From positions 1-64,000 of the forward strand of contig CAZPSH010000008.1 in the NCBI GenBank assembly GCA_964589625.1: a stretch of DNA of 64,000 nt, written 5' to 3'. The stretch is from JBFLVU01 sp964589625. Its GTDB lineage: Bacteria > Acidobacteriota > UBA4820 > DSQY01. Of the stretch, positions 60,102 to 64,000 are shown in pieces. Position numbers and translations under genes: made by a program. Below the pieces are notes generated by a model that saw only the letters and a program-made list of their open reading frames with translations, was not told the DNA's origin and ran no database searches. Numbering within the stretch: position 1 is the stretch's first letter; each line of letters opens with the position of its first letter.

Positions 60102-61121
60102 CTAGAGCAAATCGTCCCCTGGGGAAGGCCCGGCCGTCCCCGAGGTGGAGCCCCGGTGCCGCGCCCGGTCGAGGAGCTCGCGCAGGTACTTCCTGCGCCG
60201 GCGGACGTGGCCCCGGCCTTCGAGGGCGAAGTAGATCAGGGCCGCCGCCGCCAAGGGAAAGAGGTAGTAAACGCCCCGGAAGAGGAGGAGTCCGCCGAGG
60301 ACGGAAGCCTCCGGCGCCTGGGGCGGGAGGAGGACGAGGACGGCCGTGTCCAGCACGCCGATCCCGGCCGGGATCTGAAGGAGCCAAACGCCCAGGGCCG
60401 CCGGAACGTAGATGCCGAAGACCGTGGCGAAACGAAGGCCCGGGTCCGGTGGGAGGAGAAGGTAGAGGGTGGCGGCGGCCAGGGACCAGTCCAGGGCCGA
60501 AACGGCCAGTGCCGCCAGGGTCCTCGCCCCGGAGGGGGGAGGCAGGGTCCAGCGGCCGAGGCGCAGGGGGGTCCGGCGGGAAAAAGTCCACAAGAAGAAC
60601 GCCAGCCACCCCCCCATGAGGAGGGCCCCGATCCAGCGGGGGTTGAGACCCGTGCGCAGGATCAGCCCCCCGGCGGGAACAAAGGCGAGGGCCGCGCCCG
60701 CCATGGCCAAGCTCCCTGTCCAGTAGGAGAGGGCGCTGCCGGCCACCACGCGGAGCACGTCCGGAACGGGCAGCCCCCAGAGGGCGTAGACTCGCAGACG
60801 AAACGGAGTTCCCGTGAGCAGGGGGTAGCCGGCGTTCATCCCGAAGGCCGATCCGACAAACGCGGCGGCGGCGACCTTGAAATAGGACAAGCGCACCCCC
60901 GCCGCCCGGCAGGCCACCGCGTCGTACCCCGTGATGGCGAGGTGGCCCAGAGCCGCCGCGAAAAACGCCGCGGCGATGTGGCTTGGAGGCAGGGTTTTAA
61001 GGGCCGAGAGGGCCGCCCCGGGGTCCAGGCGCACCCATTGGTAGGCGAAGACCCACGCGGCCCCGGCGACGAAGGCCGCCATGAAGGCCGTGCGCCAGAG
61101 GTGGCGGGTGTGCTCGGTCAC
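60102..61121 (-). CDS. UPF0104/LPG-synthase membrane-domain protein
   Basis: A 339-residue protein with eight or nine membrane helices of the YbhN/MprF N-terminal (flippase-like) superfamily. Recognisable: FVGSAFGMNAGYPLLTGTPFRLRVYALWG and the late QIPAGIGVLDTAVL segment. No LPG synthase catalytic domain. GTG start, 5 bases after the GMC oxidoreductase stop, so they are coupled. The transported lipid is unknown. Confidence 0.82.
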   Translation of the reverse strand: MTEHTRHLWRTAFMAAFVAGAAWVFAYQWVRLDPGAALSALKTLPPSHIAAAFFAAALGHLAITGYDAVACRAAGVRLSYFKVAAAAFVGSAFGMNAGYPLLTGTPFRLRVYALWGLPVPDVLRVVAGSALSYWTGSLAMAGAALAFVPAGGLILRTGLNPRWIGALLMGGWLAFFLWTFSRRTPLRLGRWTLPPPSGARTLAALAVSALDWSLAAATLYLLLPPDPGLRFATVFGIYVPAALGVWLLQIPAGIGVLDTAVLVLLPPQAPEASVLGGLLLFRGVYYLFPLAAAALIYFALEGRGHVRRRRKYLRELLDRARHRGSTSGTAGPSPGDDLL

Positions 61122-61125
61122 GGGC

Positions 61126-62724
61126 TCACCCCGGGCGGGGGGAATCGTCGCGCGCTGGGATTCGGCTCATGGCGTATTCGGTGAGGGCCGCGATGGTGAG
61201 GCTCGGATTCACGCCCAGGTTGGCGCCGATGACCGAGCCGTCGCACACGAAGAGGCCCTCGTGGCCGAAGGCCCGGCACACTGCGTCCACCACGCCGTCC
61301 TCGGGGCTTTTCCCCATGGCGCATCCGCCCAGAATGTGCGCCGTCGTGGGGATGTTGAGGAGAACCTCGTTGAGCGAGCTCTGGGGGGTGGCTCCCAACC
61401 GCTGGGCCACCTTGCGCGCCGCCTCGTTGGCTAGGGGAATGTAGGCGGGCACCCGGGGCTGGTCCGGGGGGGCCTCGGAGGTGAGGGTCCTCCCGAAGGG
61501 CCAGAACCACCTTCTCTTCAGGAGGAGTCGCATGCGGTTGTCCAGGGTCTGCATGACCAGGAGGATCACGGTCTTCCGCGCCCGACCGAGGGGCCAGAGG
61601 GTCCGGAGGAATCCGCCGGGGCGCCTCAAACAGTTTCCGATCCATTTCAGGGGCCGTGTGAGCCGGGTCCCGCCGTCCGTGAGAGGGGTGCCGAGGAGGC
61701 ACATGACATCCGAGCCCCGCGGGTAGCGGACGGGCTCGAACCGCGTCACGTCGTCCAGGAAGACGTGGGAGGTGATGGCCACTCCCTCGCACAGGTCGGG
61801 ACTCCTGCGTCCGCCGGTGATGCCGAGGAGCGCCTCGCTGTTGGTCCGGGCATAGTCGCCCAGGCGGTCCGAGAGGTGAGGCAGGGCGCCCCGCCGCTTG
61901 GATTCCATGAGGAGGGGGACGGACCCCAGCACCCCCGCCGCCACCACCACGTTCCGTGCGCGGATTTCGCTCCGGCGCTTGAGGAGGGGGCGGGTGGCCC
62001 GCTCCGTTTCGAGGCGATACCCGCCTTCGGGCAGGGCCGCCACGAGCGTGACTTGGGTCTCGGGCAGGATTCGGGCTCCCCTTTTCTCGGCCAGATACAG
62101 GTAGTTCCGGTCGAGGGTGTTCTTGGCCCCCACGCGGCACCCCACCATGCATCCGGCGCAGAAGGTGCATCCCGTCCGGTCCGGACCCTCCCCGCCGAAA
62201 TAAGGGTCCGGCACGGTGCGGTCCGGCTCTCCGAAAAAGACCGCCACCTGGGTGGGCTCGAAGGTCCCCTCCCGGCCCATCTCCTCCGCCACCTCCCTCA
62301 GAACCTCGTCGGCCCGCGTGAGGCGCGGGTTGGTGACCACGCCCAGCATGCGCCGCGCCTCGGCGTAGTGGGGCTCCAGGACCGCCTTCCAATCCCTGAG
62401 GTCCCGCCACTTGGGATCTTGGAAGGCCTCGTCCGTCGGGGTCATGAGAACGTTTGCGTAGACCAGGCTGCCTCCGCCCACACCCGCTCCGTGGAGGACG
62501 AGGGAGTCCCTCAGGAGCGTCAATTGCTGGATCCCGGTGCAGAAGATCTTCGGAAACCAGAAGGAGTCCCAGACCTTCCAGTTGGTCGAGGGATAGTCCT
62601 CCGGCCTCCACCGGCGGCCCTGCTCCACGACCAGCACCGAATACCCCTTCTGGGCGAGCCGGAGGGCCGCCACAGAACCGCCGAAGCCCGACCCCACGAC
62701 GACGTAATCCCAGCACTGGTCCAT
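61126..62724 (-). CDS. GMC-family FAD oxidoreductase (cholesterol oxidase-like)
   Basis: A 532-residue flavoprotein. The Rossmann FAD motif YVVVGSGFGGSVAALRLAQ opens the protein. The HGAGVGGGSLVYANVL block and the C-terminal HILGGCAMG motif hold the catalytic His region. GLFVCDGSVIGANLGVNPSLTIAAL is the family end. A CxxCxxCxxxC cluster (Cys186, 189, 192, 196) sits in the FAD domain, as in some GMC relatives, and could bind an iron-sulfur cluster. Oxidises an alcohol or sterol-like substrate; identity unknown. The start is uncertain; ATG 62724 gives the family N-terminus. Confidence 0.88.
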   Translation of the reverse strand: MDQCWDYVVVGSGFGGSVAALRLAQKGYSVLVVEQGRRWRPEDYPSTNWKVWDSFWFPKIFCTGIQQLTLLRDSLVLHGAGVGGGSLVYANVLMTPTDEAFQDPKWRDLRDWKAVLEPHYAEARRMLGVVTNPRLTRADEVLREVAEEMGREGTFEPTQVAVFFGEPDRTVPDPYFGGEGPDRTGCTFCAGCMVGCRVGAKNTLDRNYLYLAEKRGARILPETQVTLVAALPEGGYRLETERATRPLLKRRSEIRARNVVVAAGVLGSVPLLMESKRRGALPHLSDRLGDYARTNSEALLGITGGRRSPDLCEGVAITSHVFLDDVTRFEPVRYPRGSDVMCLLGTPLTDGGTRLTRPLKWIGNCLRRPGGFLRTLWPLGRARKTVILLVMQTLDNRMRLLLKRRWFWPFGRTLTSEAPPDQPRVPAYIPLANEAARKVAQRLGATPQSSLNEVLLNIPTTAHILGGCAMGKSPEDGVVDAVCRAFGHEGLFVCDGSVIGANLGVNPSLTIAALTEYAMSRIPARDDSPRPG

Positions 62725-62842
62725 GGGCTGCCCCATCCCTTCCAAGCCCCATCGCTGGAGCGCGAAATCGTGCGGAACCCGATCCGACCGCGCCGGGGTG
62801 AATCGCCGGCGGGAACCGCAAGAGGTTCCCCGTCCCCGCGCC

Positions 62843-64000
62843 TCAGTCCCGGTCGAAAATCCGGTGCTGTTCGCCCAACTCCCGGGCCGAAGGGGTCAGG
62901 AGGGTCCGGGCGTGAATCCGGATCCTCCGGCCGCTTCGGAGGGCGGCCCGGACCTCGGCCTCGCTCACGAAATCCGACGGGGGCTCGGGCTCCCGGGTGG
63001 GCGCCGCCGGGGTCTGACCTCCGCGGCCGGCCGGTCCCAACTTCTGGGCCAGGAACCTGCGCGCCGCGTCCTCGAGACCGTCCGACGCCTTCACGAGGGG
63101 CGGCAAGGGGACGGCCGTGGGCCCCTCCAGGGGGCGGACCTCCAGCGCGACGCGCTTGCGGTCCATGAGGTGGAGGGGCGTGATGTTGTCGCTCGTGATG
63201 TTGTTGCCGAGGGCCCCGCAACCCAGCGTCAGGGCGGGCGGAAGGTTGGTCGTGTAGCCGATGGCCCCGTGGGTTCCCGGGCTGTTCACCACGATGCGAA
63301 AAACGGGCTTCCGCAACGCGAACTGCCGGATTACCTCTGGGTCCTGCGTGTGCAGGCACAGGGTGTGGCCCAGCCCTCCGTACTGGAGGACCTCGATGCA
63401 CCGCAGGCATCCCGCCTCCCACCCGTCGGCTTCGAAATAGGAGAGGATGGGCGAGAGCTTTTCCAGGGTCAGGGGAAAGTCTCGCCCCACCCCCGCCTCG
63501 GGGACCAGGAGGACCTTCACGCCGGGCGGCACTTCGAAGCCCGCCATCGAGGCGATGGCCTGGGGGGACCGCCCGACGACCTTCGGATTCAGCCGGCCCT
63601 CTTTGTCCACCACCAGGGCTTCCAGGAGGGCCTTCTCGCGATCGCTCACGAAGTGGCCACCCGCGGCGGCGAACTCCTCCCGGGCCTGCTCGGCAAGGGG
63701 GGCGTCCACGATGACCGACTGCTCGCTGGCGCAGATGGTTCCCCAATCGAAGGATTTCCCGGCCACCACGTCCCGCACGGCTTTCTTCAAGGCGGCGGTC
63801 CTCTCGATGAAGGCCGGAACGTTTCCCGGTCCCACCCCGTAGGCGGGCTTTCCGGAAGAGTAGGCGGCCATCACGAGTCCCATTCCTCCGGTGGCCAGGA
63901 TGACGTTCACTCCGGGGTGGCGCATGAGGGCCTGGGTGTCCTCGATGGACGGGTTCTGGAGCACCCCGACGATGCCCCGCGGAGCCCCCGCCGACACGGC
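62843..64000 (-). CDS. CoA-acylating aldehyde dehydrogenase, 3' part
   Basis: About 386 C-terminal residues; the N-terminus lies beyond the right edge. Family motifs: SIEDTQALMRHPGVNVILATGG, VGPGNVPAFIERTA, and the catalytic Cys in SFDWGTICASEQSVIVD. This is the PduP/EutE/AdhE-N type, converting an aldehyde and CoA to acyl-CoA with NAD. A Pro-rich linker is followed by a conserved-looking C-terminal tail (FVSEAEVRAALRSGRRIRIH, then TPSARELGEQHRIF). That tail resembles those of aldehyde dehydrogenases linked to bacterial microcompartments (from memory). Upstream genes are out of view. Confidence 0.9.
   Translation of the reverse strand, partial: AVSAGAPRGIVGVLQNPSIEDTQALMRHPGVNVILATGGMGLVMAAYSSGKPAYGVGPGNVPAFIERTAALKKAVRDVVAGKSFDWGTICASEQSVIVDAPLAEQAREEFAAAGGHFVSDREKALLEALVVDKEGRLNPKVVGRSPQAIASMAGFEVPPGVKVLLVPEAGVGRDFPLTLEKLSPILSYFEADGWEAGCLRCIEVLQYGGLGHTLCLHTQDPEVIRQFALRKPVFRIVVNSPGTHGAIGYTTNLPPALTLGCGALGNNITSDNITPLHLMDRKRVALEVRPLEGPTAVPLPPLVKASDGLEDAARRFLAQKLGPAGRGGQTPAAPTREPEPPSDFVSEAEVRAALRSGRRIRIHARTLLTPSARELGEQHRIFDRD

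Noticed and set aside
1..64000. CRISPR arrays, rRNA and tRNA genes
   Set aside because: Intergenic gaps were read on both strands; no spaced direct-repeat array, no cloverleaf-compatible sequence and no rRNA segment was found.

Overview
The window is 64 kb of very GC-rich bacterial DNA (roughly two thirds G+C by eye). Genes are tightly packed, Shine-Dalgarno sites are strong (AGGAGG types), and GTG and TTG starts are common. Many neighbouring genes overlap by ATGA, GTGA or TTGA. The content is large secreted peptidases and beta-propeller proteins (tricorn-type S41, M16, S9 prolyl oligopeptidase, BNR repeats), ThyX, MEP-pathway IspG, the glutamyl-tRNA route to heme, and a selenocysteine peroxiredoxin. 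This resembles Acidobacteriota (Holophagae or Thermoanaerobaculia-like) or a nearby deltaproteobacterial-type lineage. That placement is an inference from gene families only; there is no rRNA, and I found no tRNA or CRISPR array.

Layout. 0.1-5.5 kb, minus strand: a peroxide-defence block reading perR, katG, a ferritin-like remnant, a diheme cytochrome c peroxidase, and a peroxiredoxin whose catalytic cysteine codon is UGA. A hairpin directly after that UGA fits a bacterial SECIS. A Fur/PerR-type palindrome precedes perR. 5.6-14.7 kb: a frameshifted small gene, a nucleoside-hydrolase/FmdE fusion, a secreted protein under a sigma-54 promoter, ispG with an M16 protease, and a band-7 (SPFH) gene followed by a ribbon-helix-helix regulator. 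Their promoter carries three operator-like repeats at 11-bp spacing. 14.8-24.4 kb: tricorn protease, a truncated alpha/beta hydrolase, a methyltransferase, an acetyltransferase, a membrane-fused M24 peptidase, PrsW and a homocysteine methyltransferase-like protein. 24.6-32.5 kb: a divergent PEP carboxykinase, a DUF3047 protein, an aminotransferase fused to a kinase-like domain, flotillin and an FHA-EAL protein. 32.6-43.1 kb: SodA, DedA, MntP, a BNR protein, Kup, CysS and DAHP synthase. 43.4-48.8 kb: one plus-strand operon of a zinc-ribbon FHA protein, mnmA, a HemX-like gene, hemA, hemC and hemD. 49.0-51.2 kb: a PaeR7I/XhoI-type restriction-modification pair of lower GC bounded by an imperfect inverted repeat of about 150 bp. 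51.2-64.0 kb: polA (apparently without proofreading), thyX, prolyl oligopeptidase, a divergent SHMT, pyruvate kinase, a flippase-like membrane protein, a GMC oxidoreductase, and the 3' part of a CoA-acylating aldehyde dehydrogenase running off the right edge.

The most notable items are the selenocysteine peroxiredoxin inside the PerR-linked block, the aminotransferase-kinase fusion, the SPFH/RHH unit with its phased repeats, the polytopic M24 peptidase, and the inverted-repeat-bounded R-M island.
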